Assembly: GCA_016177465.1 (NCBI GenBank)
Contig: JACOVF010000074.1
Coordinates: forward strand, 1 to 33,825
DNA from: Gemmatimonadota bacterium
GTDB taxonomy: Bacteria; Gemmatimonadota; Gemmatimonadetes; Gemmatimonadales; GWC2-71-9
Direction of reading: 5' to 3'
DNA length: 33,825 bases
Positions 9,656 to 18,241 of the stretch are shown here, piece by piece. Position 1 is the stretch's first letter, and each line of letters begins with the position of its first letter. The notes under the pieces were generated by a model. That model saw nothing but the letters and a program-made list of their open reading frames with translations, ran no database searches and was not told where the DNA came from. The translations under genes were made by a program, and so were the position numbers.

Positions 9656-10348
9656 CTGAGCCGCGCTATCTCCTTCGAGTTCCTCGTCTGGGCCCCGGTA
9701 CTCCTCTTTTCCGTAGTGGCCCACGAGTACGCGCACGCCGAGGCGGCCTACCGCCAGGGTGACGACACCGCCTACATGCTCGGGCGGCTGACCTTGAATC
9801 CCCTGAAACACATCGATCCCTGGATGAGCGTGATCGTCCCGTTCATCCTCTGGAAAATCGGGGCGCCGCCGTTTGGGGCCGCTAAGCCGGTCCCGGTCAA
9901 CCCACGCAATTACCGCCACTTCCGGCGCGGGGATATCATCGTCTCCCTCGCCGGGATCGCGGTCAACCTCGTGCTGTTCGTGGCCTTCACAGGGCTGTTT
10001 GCGCTGGTTGGGATCCTCGCCGCGGGCCTGCCCGACTGGAAGACGACGTTCGAGATCGTGCAGCGCATGTTGTGGTGGGGGATGTGGCTCAACGTGGTGC
10101 TGGCGTTCTTCAACCTCATCCCCATCCCACCGCTCGATGGCAGCCACGTCTTTTACCACCTGTTGCCGCCCGAGGCGGGGCTCAAATACCGCCGCTTCCA
10201 AGCGTTGGGGTTCCTCCCGGTAATGGCGCTGCTCTGGCTGTTCCCGGGCGCGCTGCGGATACTCCTGTGGCCCGCCTTCCAGCTGATGAACGCGGGGCTC
10301 GGCCTGGTCGGGAGCTTCGCGGTGTCGCGAGGAGCATTTCCCTCGTGA
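9656..10348 (+). CDS. Site-2 protease family (M50) integral membrane metalloprotease
   Basis: Membrane zinc protease of the compact S2P type without a PDZ domain. Metal motif HEYAH is on the first hydrophobic segment, and the second motif FNLIPIPPLDGSHV holds the Asp ligand. Hydrophobic stretches surround both, plus IVSLAGIAVNLVLFVAFTGL and a C-terminal one. The first standard start (GTG 9716) would cut through the first membrane helix. Coding clearly extends upstream as SRAISFEFLVWAPVLLFSVVA. No ATG, GTG or TTG exists in that stretch, so the CTG at 9656 is proposed, with ATC 9668 as the alternative. The substrate is unknown. The stop overlaps scpA by 4 bp. Confidence 0.85.
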   Translation: MSRAISFEFLVWAPVLLFSVVAHEYAHAEAAYRQGDDTAYMLGRLTLNPLKHIDPWMSVIVPFILWKIGAPPFGAAKPVPVNPRNYRHFRRGDIIVSLAGIAVNLVLFVAFTGLFALVGILAAGLPDWKTTFEIVQRMLWWGMWLNVVLAFFNLIPIPPLDGSHVFYHLLPPEAGLKYRRFQALGFLPVMALLWLFPGALRILLWPAFQLMNAGLGLVGSFAVSRGAFPS

Positions 10349-11115
10349 CCGCGCCGACCGCCCCGGAGCCGCAGGTCCCCCCGTCCTCGGTGGCCGTTCT
10401 GCAGGAATCGGCGGGATTCGTCGTCGAGCTGGAGCAGTTCTCCGGCCCGCTCGACCTGCTGCTCCACTTGATCCGCGAGGACGAGGTCGACATCACCGAC
10501 CTCCCGATCGCGAAGATCGCCGACCAGTTCCTTGCGGTGATCCACGAGCTGGGGCTGGACCAGGCGGCCGACTATCTCGAGATGGCCGCGCGGCTGCTGC
10601 GGATCAAGGCGCAGATGCTCCTCCCCCGACGCTTGGGCGACGACGAGTGGGAGGACCCGCGCTCGGAGCTGGTGCGGCGCCTGCTGGAGTATCAGCAGAT
10701 CCGCGAGCTGGTGGCGTGGCTGCAGCGGGCGGCGGCGCGGCGCGCAGAGCAATTCGGCCGCGGTTACGAGCAGCCCCAGCCCGATGCCCCGCCCGCGCCG
10801 CTCCAGATCGAGCTCAACGAACTGCTCGCCGCGGCGGAGCGGGTGATCACGCTGATCCCCGAGCCGATGCTGCACCGCGTGGTCCCGCGGCCGCTCGACG
10901 TCGAGGGCGCCACGGAGAGGATCCTCGCCCTGCTCGCCGAGCACGAGGAGTGCGGCTGGTCCGACGTCGTCGGGCTCCGCGCGACCATCGTCGAGGTGCT
11001 CTCCGCCTTCATCGCCCTGCTCGAGCTGGCCAAGCGCGGCTCGCTCACGATCCGCCAACCCGAACCGTTCGCCCCTATGGTGATCCGTCGTGAATCCCCT
11101 CGCGAAGTTGCTTGA
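10345..11115 (+). CDS. scpA: Segregation and condensation protein ScpA
   Basis: Kleisin subunit that bridges SMC heads in the SMC-ScpAB chromosome condensin. 256 residues, with the canonical N-terminal FSGPLDLLLHLIREDEVDI followed by ITDLPIAKIADQF, a mid-region helical block (YLEMAARLLRIKAQMLLP), and a winged-helix C-terminus (VEVLSAFIALLELAKRGSL). The GTG start overlaps the preceding stop as GTGA. It overlaps scpB by 26 bp, which implies tight translational coupling. The SMC gene itself is outside the window. Confidence 0.96.
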   Translation: MTAPTAPEPQVPPSSVAVLQESAGFVVELEQFSGPLDLLLHLIREDEVDITDLPIAKIADQFLAVIHELGLDQAADYLEMAARLLRIKAQMLLPRRLGDDEWEDPRSELVRRLLEYQQIRELVAWLQRAAARRAEQFGRGYEQPQPDAPPAPLQIELNELLAAAERVITLIPEPMLHRVVPRPLDVEGATERILALLAEHEECGWSDVVGLRATIVEVLSAFIALLELAKRGSLTIRQPEPFAPMVIRRESPREVA

Positions 11116-11638
11116 GGCCGCGCTCTTCGCTGCCTCGCGTCCACTGACGCTGGAGGAGCTTGCCTCCCTCGAGCCGGCAAGCGGGGAGGCCGCGGTGCGG
11201 GCGGCGCTTGACGAGCTGTGCGCCGCGTACGCGGGGGACGACCACGGCGTCGAGCTCGTCGAGATCGCGCAGGGGTGGCAGTTTCTCACCCGTCGCGAGT
11301 ACGCCGAGACGATCGAGCGGGCCCAGTTCGCGCTACGGCCTCGCCGGCTGAGCCCCGCGGCGCTCGAGACGCTGGCCATCGTCGCCTACCGCCAGCCGGT
11401 GGGGCGCCTCGAGGTGGACGAGATCCGCGGCGTTGACTCGGGTGCCGTGATCGACAAGCTGGTCGAGCGCGGGCTGATCGAGATCGTCACCCGTGGCGAG
11501 GGGCTGGGCCGCCCGCTCCTGTACGGCACCACACCGCAGTTCCTGGAGATCCTGGGGCTCAAGGACCTGGAGGAGCTGCCGCGGCTCGAAGAGCTGTCGG
11601 TCGCCCTCCGGCCGCCCACGCCGGCCGAACCCGAATGA
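11090..11638 (+). CDS. scpB: Segregation and condensation protein ScpB
   Basis: Winged-helix dimer that binds ScpA in the SMC condensin complex. 182 residues, starting LAKLLEAALFAASRPLTLEEL. The family signatures LSPAALETLAIVAYRQPV and EIRGVDSGAVIDKLVERGL are followed by GRPLLYGTTPQFLEILGL. It starts inside scpA and its stop overlaps the ATG of the pseudouridine synthase gene. This scpA-scpB-rluB order is common in bacteria. Confidence 0.97.
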   Translation: MNPLAKLLEAALFAASRPLTLEELASLEPASGEAAVRAALDELCAAYAGDDHGVELVEIAQGWQFLTRREYAETIERAQFALRPRRLSPAALETLAIVAYRQPVGRLEVDEIRGVDSGAVIDKLVERGLIEIVTRGEGLGRPLLYGTTPQFLEILGLKDLEELPRLEELSVALRPPTPAEPE

Positions 11639-12360
11639 CCCTCATGCGCCTGCAGCGCGCTCTCGCGCGCGCAGGCGTCACGTCGCGGCGCAAGGCGGAG
11701 GATTTGATCCGCGCCGCCCGCGTCCGGGTTGACGGCCATGTGGCCACGCTCGGCCAGTCCGTGGACCCCGAGCGCCAGCGCATCACCGTGGACGGCCGGG
11801 CGGTCAAGGCCGCGCCGAAGATCTGGCTGGCGCTCAACAAGCCCCTCGGCCTTGTCGTGAGCCGCGGTGATCCCGAAGGCCGGCGGACGATCTACGACCT
11901 CCTCCCCAAGGTGCCCGGGCTCACGTACGTTGGACGGCTGGATGTCATGACGTCGGGGCTGCTGCTGCTCACCACCGACGGAGCGGGGGCGCACCGCCTG
12001 ATGCACCCGCGGTTCGCGGTGGAGCGCACCTACTGGCTGCGCGCGCACGGCGCGTCGCTGGACGCGGTGCGTAAGGCGCTGGGGGCCCGGGTCGTCGTCG
12101 AGGGCCGGCCCGTCCGGATCGTCGCCTCCCGCGTGCGGCCGGTGGAGGGGGGGCGCAGCGTCGAGATCGAGCTGACGCTCGCCGAGGGGCGCCACCGCAT
12201 CGTGCGGCGGATGGCGGAGGTGCTGGGACTGAAGGTCGAATGGCTGCACCGCGTCTCCTACGGGCCGGTGCGCCTGGGGCGCCTGGCGGAGGGAAAGTAT
12301 CGCCCGCTGACGGCGCTGGAAATCCACGCGATCGAGCGACTGCATGGACCTGCGGAATAA
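11635..12360 (+). CDS. rluB: RsuA/RluB-family rRNA pseudouridine synthase
   Basis: 241-residue enzyme isomerising a uridine in rRNA. An N-terminal S4 RNA-binding domain (about 5-60, RLQRALARAGVTSRRKAEDLI) precedes the catalytic domain with GRLDVMTSGLLLLT, whose Asp is the nucleophile. EGRHRIVRRM and LKVEWLHRVSYGPV are further family blocks. Placement after scpAB favours the RluB type (23S U2605 in E. coli numbering), though RsuA or RluF cannot be fully excluded. ATG 11635 overlaps scpB; ATG 11644 is a possible alternative. The gene overlaps the next one by 17 bp. Confidence 0.92.
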   Translation: MTLMRLQRALARAGVTSRRKAEDLIRAARVRVDGHVATLGQSVDPERQRITVDGRAVKAAPKIWLALNKPLGLVVSRGDPEGRRTIYDLLPKVPGLTYVGRLDVMTSGLLLLTTDGAGAHRLMHPRFAVERTYWLRAHGASLDAVRKALGARVVVEGRPVRIVASRVRPVEGGRSVEIELTLAEGRHRIVRRMAEVLGLKVEWLHRVSYGPVRLGRLAEGKYRPLTALEIHAIERLHGPAE

Positions 12361-13990
12361 GACGGTGATGATCCTCGGAGGGAGCGGGCTGGTGGGCCAC
12401 GCGGTGGCACGCCGGCTGCTCGAGGCGGAGCCGCGGCGGCTCGTGCTCGTGTCGCTGTACGAAGACGAGGTGCGCGACGCGGCGGCGGCGCTCGACTCGT
12501 ACCGCGGCCGGGCCGAGATCGTGGTGGAGTGGGGGGACGTCTTCCTCCCGGCCACCGTGGCCCGACTCGACCGCGCGACGCTGCTCGCCGACGCTGGCCA
12601 CCGGGACCTGGTGATCCAGGACCTGTTCGGCGACCTCACCGACGACGTCCTGGAGCGCAGCCTGCTCTTCCAGCTGCTGACGAAGCACAAGCCGGACGCC
12701 GTCGTGGACAGCATCAACACCGCGACGGCGTTCGCCTACCAGGACGTCTTCCACAGCGCACGCGACCTGCTCGCTCGCGCGGCCGCCGGCGACCTCGAAC
12801 GCGCGGTCGTCGAGCAGCACGTCCTCACGCTCACGATGCCACAGCTGATCCGCCACGTGCAGATCATGCTGGAGGGCCTGCGGCGCGCCGACACCAAAGC
12901 GTACATCAAGGTCGGCACCAGCGGCACCGGCGGGATGGGGTTCAACATTCCCTACACGCACTCGGAAGAGCGACCCAGCCGCACACTCATGACCAAGTCG
13001 GCCGTTGCCGGCGCGCACTCGCTGCTGCTCCTCCTGATGGGCCGCACGCCTGGCGCTCCGGCGACGATCGAGGTCAAGCCGACCGCGACGATCGCGTGGC
13101 GCGAGATCGGATTCGGCCCGGTGAAGCGCAAGGGGAAACCGATCCCGCTCGTCGACTGCCCGGCGGCGGTCCCCGTCGCCGAGGCGTTCTCGCCCGGTGC
13201 CGCGGGGTGGCGCGACCTGGGCAAACCGCTCGAGGGAGTATACATCAACGTGGGCGAGAACGGTCTCTTCTCCCGCGACGAGTTCGAGACGGTCACCACA
13301 CTCGGCTCGATGGAGTTCATCACGCCCGAGGAGGTCGCGGATTACGTCGTGATGGAGCTCGCGGGCCGGCCCACGGGGCGGGACATCATCGCCGCGCTCG
13401 ATGCGTCCACGGCAGGCCCGACCTACCGCGCCGGCATTCTGCGCGCGCACGCAGTCGAGCGGCTGCGCGCGCTGGAGCGACAGTCGGGCAGCCGTGCGGT
13501 CGCCTACGAGATGCTGGGCCCGCCGCGGCTCAGTAAGCTCCTTTACGAGGCGCACCTCTGCAGCCTGCTGCGGCGGACGGTGCGGGCGTTGGCGGGGAGC
13601 ACGGCGGCGGCGCTCGCCGCCGAAGCGCACACGCTGCTCGAGCGCGACGTGAGGCTCCGCAGCCAGATTCTCTCGGTGGGACTGCCCATTGTCGCGCCGG
13701 ACGGCCGGCGGATCTACCGCGGCAGTACCGTGGTTGTGCCGCCCGACCCCGCCGACCCGCTCGCCGCCGCGTCGCGCGGCTGGGTGGATCTCCGCCCCGA
13801 GCAGTTCGGCGTGTGGATCCGGCGGGCAGGGGAGATGGTGCGCCAGGCGGAGTCGCGGCGCGATTTGAGCGCAGAGTCGGGGAGCGACGTCGCCTGGACC
13901 GCGATCGGCGTCGAGGAACCGATTGAGCCCGCCCGCTTCGCCACCTGGGTGTTCGCCCACGAAGACCACGGAGAACGCATCAAGCGTTGA
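12344..13990 (+). CDS. Large Rossmann-fold NAD(P)-binding protein, function unknown
   Basis: 548 residues. The N-terminus is a short-chain-dehydrogenase-type nucleotide-binding site (VMILGGSGLVGHAVARRLLE, glycine motif at about 11-18), continuing into an acidic strand region (VVEWGDVFLP) and DAVVDSINTATAFAYQDVF. The central part has a Gly-rich loop, KVGTSGTGGMGFNIPYTHSE, then about 300 residues of unfamiliar mixed alpha/beta sequence. No clear YxxxK catalytic pair was recognised. It is about twice the size of a normal SDR. No signal peptide or membrane helix is seen. It overlaps the rluB-like gene by 17 bp and is followed after 4 bp by the HEAT-repeat gene. A saccharopine-reductase-like or epimerase-like activity is possible but not supported. 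Confidence 0.75.
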   Translation: MDLRNKTVMILGGSGLVGHAVARRLLEAEPRRLVLVSLYEDEVRDAAAALDSYRGRAEIVVEWGDVFLPATVARLDRATLLADAGHRDLVIQDLFGDLTDDVLERSLLFQLLTKHKPDAVVDSINTATAFAYQDVFHSARDLLARAAAGDLERAVVEQHVLTLTMPQLIRHVQIMLEGLRRADTKAYIKVGTSGTGGMGFNIPYTHSEERPSRTLMTKSAVAGAHSLLLLLMGRTPGAPATIEVKPTATIAWREIGFGPVKRKGKPIPLVDCPAAVPVAEAFSPGAAGWRDLGKPLEGVYINVGENGLFSRDEFETVTTLGSMEFITPEEVADYVVMELAGRPTGRDIIAALDASTAGPTYRAGILRAHAVERLRALERQSGSRAVAYEMLGPPRLSKLLYEAHLCSLLRRTVRALAGSTAAALAAEAHTLLERDVRLRSQILSVGLPIVAPDGRRIYRGSTVVVPPDPADPLAAASRGWVDLRPEQFGVWIRRAGEMVRQAESRRDLSAESGSDVAWTAIGVEEPIEPARFATWVFAHEDHGERIKR

Positions 13991-13994
13991 GCCC

Positions 13995-15578
13995 ATGGCG
14001 ATGGACACATCGGCGACGGATCGCGCCTTGGGCGCCATCGGAACCACATTCCGGCTGACCCGCCTCTACCCGGCGACCCATCCGGCGGTGCTCGAGGCGA
14101 TGCGACAGATCGCCGCCACGCTGCCGGCCCTCGCCGCGCTCGGCACGGTAGAATGGACGGTGGGCGCCACCGGCCTGCACTGGCACGGGCAGCACCTCCT
14201 GCCGCGCAACACCCAGGTGGCGGAGCTGGCGGGGCTGCTATACGCGCGCGGGGTGCGGGCGATGACCCTACATCCGGGATTCACTCCCGAGCACATGCTG
14301 TCGCTATTCGGGGTTGCCACCGGCGCCGTCCCCCCAGACGATGCGACGCTCGGGCGGATCTCGCTGATCCTGAGCCGCCGGTCGTCGCAGCGGCTGTCGG
14401 CCGCGCGGACCGTATCGCCGGCCAAGCCGCAGGACGCGTCGGCGGTGCCGGGGGTGCCGGTTGTGCCGGGCGCACCATCGGCGGCGGGACAGACGCTGCA
14501 GGAGCTGGAGACGCCGATCGTGGGTCCGAGCCCCGGCGAATTGACGGGCCCGCGCCGGACAAGCGGGAATGTGTTCCGGCCCGACGTGCTCCCGGCGGAC
14601 GTCGAGGTGCGGCGCGCCATCGCCGCGCTGCGCCAGACGGACACCCCGGAGCTCCAGCGGGCGGCGCTCGACAGGGTCACGGCGCTTGCGCCCGATCTCC
14701 TCGCGATGAAGGATGTCGCCGTCGTCGCGGAGATGATCGCCGCGCTGGACGCGTTGCTCGGCAAGGCTGAGGATCCGGCCGTGATCGAAGCGGTCGGCGC
14801 TGCGGCGGGCGCCCTCAGCGACAGGGCGATGGTTGAACGCATGGTGGCGCGCCTCGGGGAGCCGCGAGTGCCCCCCGCCGAGCGGGCGGTGCTGGTGGAG
14901 GCGGTCGGCGCCCTGGCCAGCCTGTCGGTGGGGCTTGTCCTCGACACCTTCCTAGTGTCGCCGCCGGACCTGCGCGAGCCGTATCGCGCCGCCATCCGGA
15001 AGGCCGCCGACCGCGCGATCGAGCCGCTGCTGGGACGGCTCGAGGATCAGCGGCAGGAAGTCGTCGCCGCGGCGGCCCAGTTCCTGGGGCATACGGGGAA
15101 CCCGTCGGCGATCCCGCTGCTCACCCCGCTGGTCCGCCACCGGGCCGAGGTAGTCCGGGAGGCGGCGCTGCTGGCGCTGGCGGAGATCGGTGGGCGCGAA
15201 ATCGCACGACCGGCGATCCCCCCGCTGAAAGACGAAAGCGTGCTGGTGCGCACCGCGGCGGCGAAGGCGATCGGGGTGGCGGGGGACGCCTCGGCGACGA
15301 CGGTGCTCATCCGCCGGCTGGACCAGGAGCACGACGAAGGAGTACTAGCCGAGATCCTCGGCGCCATCGGGCGGCTCGGGGCCACGGAGGCCCTGGAGGT
15401 GCTCGCCACGTACGCCGAGCCCGGCGGGATGCTGAAGCGGCGGACGCCGTTCGTGCGCTCAGCGGCGATCGCGGGGCTCGCCCAGCTCCTGCGGCCCGAG
15501 GCCCGGGCGCTGATCGAGCTGTACAGCCACGACAAGGAACCCACGGTGCGACGTGCCGCGGAGGCGATGCTGAAATGA
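13995..15578 (+). CDS. HEAT-repeat protein, function unknown
   Basis: 527 residues. The first 110 form a conserved-looking alpha/beta module (RLYPATHPAVLEAMRQIA to MTLHPGFTPEHMLSLFG) of the kind that precedes HD-type or HEAT domains in other bacterial proteins. A Pro/Gly-rich linker (about 140-200) follows, and then several HEAT-like helical repeats to the end, for example EVVREAALLALAEIGG and VRTAAAKAIGVAGDASA. No signal peptide or membrane segment is seen. ATG 13995 comes 4 bp after the previous stop. The stop overlaps moxR by 4 bp, so it is translationally linked to the Bat block and may be an adaptor for it; that role is inference. Confidence 0.85.
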   Translation: MAMDTSATDRALGAIGTTFRLTRLYPATHPAVLEAMRQIAATLPALAALGTVEWTVGATGLHWHGQHLLPRNTQVAELAGLLYARGVRAMTLHPGFTPEHMLSLFGVATGAVPPDDATLGRISLILSRRSSQRLSAARTVSPAKPQDASAVPGVPVVPGAPSAAGQTLQELETPIVGPSPGELTGPRRTSGNVFRPDVLPADVEVRRAIAALRQTDTPELQRAALDRVTALAPDLLAMKDVAVVAEMIAALDALLGKAEDPAVIEAVGAAAGALSDRAMVERMVARLGEPRVPPAERAVLVEAVGALASLSVGLVLDTFLVSPPDLREPYRAAIRKAADRAIEPLLGRLEDQRQEVVAAAAQFLGHTGNPSAIPLLTPLVRHRAEVVREAALLALAEIGGREIARPAIPPLKDESVLVRTAAAKAIGVAGDASATTVLIRRLDQEHDEGVLAEILGAIGRLGATEALEVLATYAEPGGMLKRRTPFVRSAAIAGLAQLLRPEARALIELYSHDKEPTVRRAAEAMLK

Positions 15579-16549
15579 CGATGCGAGCGGTGCGGACGGG
15601 CGACGCGGCCCTGACCCAAGTGATCACCCGGGAAGTGGCCAAGCGCGTGGTGGGGCAGGACACGATGGTCGAGCGGCTGCTGGTCGGCCTGCTTACGGGC
15701 GGTCATGTCCTGCTCGAGGGGGTGCCGGGCCTCGCCAAGACGCTGGCGGTTCGTACCGTGGCCGAGTGCTTGCGGATTTCGTTCTCTCGTATCCAGTTCA
15801 CGCCCGACCTGCTCCCCGCCGACGTGATCGGGACCATGGTGTACGACCAGCGGTCGCAGGAGTTCTATCCCAAGAAGGGGCCGCTGTTCGCGAACCTCGT
15901 GCTCGCCGACGAGATCAACCGCGCGCCGGCCAAGGTGCAGTCCGCGCTGCTCGAGGCGATGCAGGAGAAACAGGTGACGATCGGGGGCGAGCCGTTCTAC
16001 CTGGGGGAGCCGTTCCTGGTGCTCGCGACGCAAAACCCGATCGAGCACGAGGGGACGTATCCGCTCCCCGAGGCCCAGCTCGACCGCTTCATGCTGAAAG
16101 TGCGCGTGGGCTATCCCACGCGCGACGAGGAGAAGGAGATCGTCGGCCGGATGGCGTCGGGACGGCCGATCGAGGTGCAGCGGGTGGCGGAAGCCGAGGA
16201 CGTCCTCGCCGCGCGCTCGGCGATCGCCGAGCTGTTCATGGACCAGAAGGTGGTCGACTACGTGGTCGACGTGGTGCGAGGCACGCGGGAGCCGCAGGCG
16301 GTCGGATGTCCCGAGCTGAAGTCGCTCATCGCGTACGGGGCCTCGCCCCGCGCGTCCATCTACCTGGCGCAGGCGGCGCGCGCCCACGCCTATCTCCGCG
16401 GCCGCGCCTACGTGGTCCCGGCGGACGTCAAGGCGATGGCGTTCGACGTCCTGCGGCACCGCGTGCTGCTCACCTTCGAGGCCGAAGCCGAGGACATGGA
16501 CGCCGACCGCGTGATCGCCCGGATCCTGGAGGCGGTCGGCGTGCCGTGA
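15575..16549 (+). CDS. moxR: MoxR-family AAA+ ATPase
   Basis: 324-residue AAA+ protein of the MoxR class, thought to act as a chaperone or metal-insertion ATPase for VWA-domain partners. Walker A GVPGLAKT is at 49-56, Walker B LADEINRA near 110-117, sensor segment LATQNPIEHEGTYPLPEAQ, and DRFML precedes the lid domain. It is the first gene of the classical moxR-DUF58-bat order and overlaps both neighbours by 4 bp. It is presumably cytosolic and docks on the membrane VWA proteins encoded downstream. Confidence 0.96.
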   Translation: MTMRAVRTGDAALTQVITREVAKRVVGQDTMVERLLVGLLTGGHVLLEGVPGLAKTLAVRTVAECLRISFSRIQFTPDLLPADVIGTMVYDQRSQEFYPKKGPLFANLVLADEINRAPAKVQSALLEAMQEKQVTIGGEPFYLGEPFLVLATQNPIEHEGTYPLPEAQLDRFMLKVRVGYPTRDEEKEIVGRMASGRPIEVQRVAEAEDVLAARSAIAELFMDQKVVDYVVDVVRGTREPQAVGCPELKSLIAYGASPRASIYLAQAARAHAYLRGRAYVVPADVKAMAFDVLRHRVLLTFEAEAEDMDADRVIARILEAVGVP

Positions 16550-17421
16550 CCCCCGAAGTCCTCAGGCAAGTCCAGGGGATCGAGCTCCGGACCCGCGCGC
16601 TCGTCAACTCCCTCTTCACGGGCGGCTACCGCTCCGTGTTCCGCGGGCAGGGCATCGAGTTCGCCGAGGTGCGCGCCTACCAGCAGGGCGACGAGTTCCG
16701 CGCGATCGATTGGAACGTCTCCGCCCGCATGGGACACCCGTTCGTGAAGACGTTCCACGAGGAGCGCGAGCTGACCCTCCTGCTCGTGGTAGACCAGTCC
16801 GGCTCGCTGCACTTCGGTCGCCCCTACACCAAGGCGGGCCTCGCCGTGGAGGTCGCGGCGGTGTTGGCGCTCGCCGCGGCGCGCCACGACGACCGGGTGG
16901 GCGCGCTCCTCTTCGCCGACGAGGTCGAGTTCGTCGTGCCGCTCGCGAAGGGCCGCCCCCACGCGCTGCGGGTGATCCGCGACCTCGTCGCCTTCACCCC
17001 GCGCGGTCGCGGGACCAACCTCGCCGCGGCCCTGCGCTACGCCACCAAACTGCTGCGCCACCGGGCCATCGTCGTCGTCCTGTCCGACTTCCGCGCCGAG
17101 GGGTGGGAGGAGCCGCTCGGGCAGCTCACCCGGCGCCACGAGGTGGTTGCCATCACCGTCGATGATCCACGCGAGCTCGAGCTGCCCGAGGCGGGGTGGG
17201 TAGAGCTGGACGACGCTGAAACGGGACGCCGGGTGCTGCTCGACACCGGCCACGCAGCCACCCGCGCGCGGGTACGCGTGGCAGCCGAGCGGCTGCAACA
17301 GGACCGCGCCCGCCGGCTGGTCCACGCTGGCGTGGACCGCGTGGCGCTCCACACGCACATCCCGTACGCGGTCCCGTTGCGGCGCGCCTTCGCGGAGCGG
17401 GCCCGGCGGCTGAAGCGGTAG
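16546..17421 (+). CDS. DUF58 / VWA-like protein of the Bat operon
   Basis: 291 residues. The DUF58 block GQGIEFAEVRAYQQGDEFR-AIDWNVSAR is intact. It is followed by a VWA-like strand with a MIDAS-type DQSGSL and later ALLFADEVEFVVPLAKG. No transmembrane segment is obvious, so it is probably a soluble partner of MoxR. The GTG start overlaps the moxR stop. DUF58 proteins regularly sit between moxR and batA and are taken as part of the same complex; their biochemical role is not established. Confidence 0.94.
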   Translation: MTPEVLRQVQGIELRTRALVNSLFTGGYRSVFRGQGIEFAEVRAYQQGDEFRAIDWNVSARMGHPFVKTFHEERELTLLLVVDQSGSLHFGRPYTKAGLAVEVAAVLALAAARHDDRVGALLFADEVEFVVPLAKGRPHALRVIRDLVAFTPRGRGTNLAAALRYATKLLRHRAIVVVLSDFRAEGWEEPLGQLTRRHEVVAITVDDPRELELPEAGWVELDDAETGRRVLLDTGHAATRARVRVAAERLQQDRARRLVHAGVDRVALHTHIPYAVPLRRAFAERARRLKR

Positions 17422-17425
17422 CCCT

Positions 17426-18241
17426 ATGGTCACCCGTGTCGTGCTGGTCCTGCTGCAGGCGGGCGGATGGACGGTGACCCCGACGCAACCGACCGTGGGC
17501 GACACGGTCCGGCTCGAGCACTATGTCCCGGCCCCCCCAGGGTGGCGCGTGCGAGCCGCGCAGCTCGAGCCGCAACCGCTGCTCGAGCCCCTGGCTGACC
17601 CGGAGGTCCTGCGGGCCCGCGGTGGGTGGGTGGTGCGCTACGGCAGCGTCGCCTGGGCGCCCGGATCCTACCGGCACCCGATGCCGCCCCTCCTGCTGCT
17701 CGGACCTGACGGGCAGGTGGACTCCCTTCCGGGGGACACCGCCGTCTTCGAACTCCGGAGCGTCATCGGGGACAGCGTCACGGCCGCGGCCCCCCAGCCT
17801 GCGCTCCCGCCGCTTCGCCCAGCGCACCGCGACCCGCTGCCCGTGACCCTCGCCATTGTGGCGGCGCTCGGCGTGCTGCTGGCGGGGGTCGCCTGGCAGC
17901 GGCGCGCGCCCCGCCGGATGGCGGAACCCCCAGACGTTCCAGTGAACCCGGAAGTCCCCGACGGCCGGTGGCTCGCCGCTGGGGAGCCGCGAGCCGTGGC
18001 GGCGCGGGCCGCCGGACAGCTCCGCGCGGCCGTGGCCCGGGCCATCCCGGCGGCCCACTCCGCGCTGAGCACCCCGGAATGTCTGGCCGTGCTCGAGGGG
18101 GAGCGGCCCGACGCGCCGCTCCGCGATCTCGAGGTGGTGCTCCAGGCGCTCGACCAGATCGCCTTCGCCACCGTGCACGGCGTGGACGTGGGCGAGCTGG
18201 CTGCGCGGGCCCGCACCCTCGCCCGCGAGTTCGCCCCGTGA
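17426..18241 (+). CDS. Bat-operon single-pass membrane protein, function unknown
   Basis: 271 residues. A short hydrophobic N-terminus (VTRVVLVLLQAGG) resembles a signal peptide. It is followed by a beta-rich region of about 110 residues reminiscent of the BatD Ig-like domains (TPTQPTVGDTVRLEHYV), a membrane helix (LPVTLAIVAALGVLLAGVAW) and a C-terminal helical domain predicted to be cytoplasmic. It occupies the slot that in other moxR/bat clusters is often filled by a small DUF4381-type protein; homology is not certain. It lies 4 bp after DUF58 and overlaps batA by 4 bp (GTGA), so it is almost certainly part of the system. Confidence 0.8.
   Translation: MVTRVVLVLLQAGGWTVTPTQPTVGDTVRLEHYVPAPPGWRVRAAQLEPQPLLEPLADPEVLRARGGWVVRYGSVAWAPGSYRHPMPPLLLLGPDGQVDSLPGDTAVFELRSVIGDSVTAAAPQPALPPLRPAHRDPLPVTLAIVAALGVLLAGVAWQRRAPRRMAEPPDVPVNPEVPDGRWLAAGEPRAVAARAAGQLRAAVARAIPAAHSALSTPECLAVLEGERPDAPLRDLEVVLQALDQIAFATVHGVDVGELAARARTLAREFAP

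Noticed and set aside
9716..10348. GTG 9716 as the start of the site-2 protease
   Set aside because: It would begin two residues before the HEYAH metal motif and remove most of the first membrane helix.
11969..14047. Minus-strand ORF of 692 codons
   Set aside because: It lies opposite the rluB-like and Rossmann genes and is low-complexity Arg/Ala/His-rich, a GC-driven shadow.
15047..16459. Minus-strand ORF of 470 codons
   Set aside because: Antisense to the HEAT-repeat gene and moxR, whose motifs are unambiguous; no domain is visible in it.
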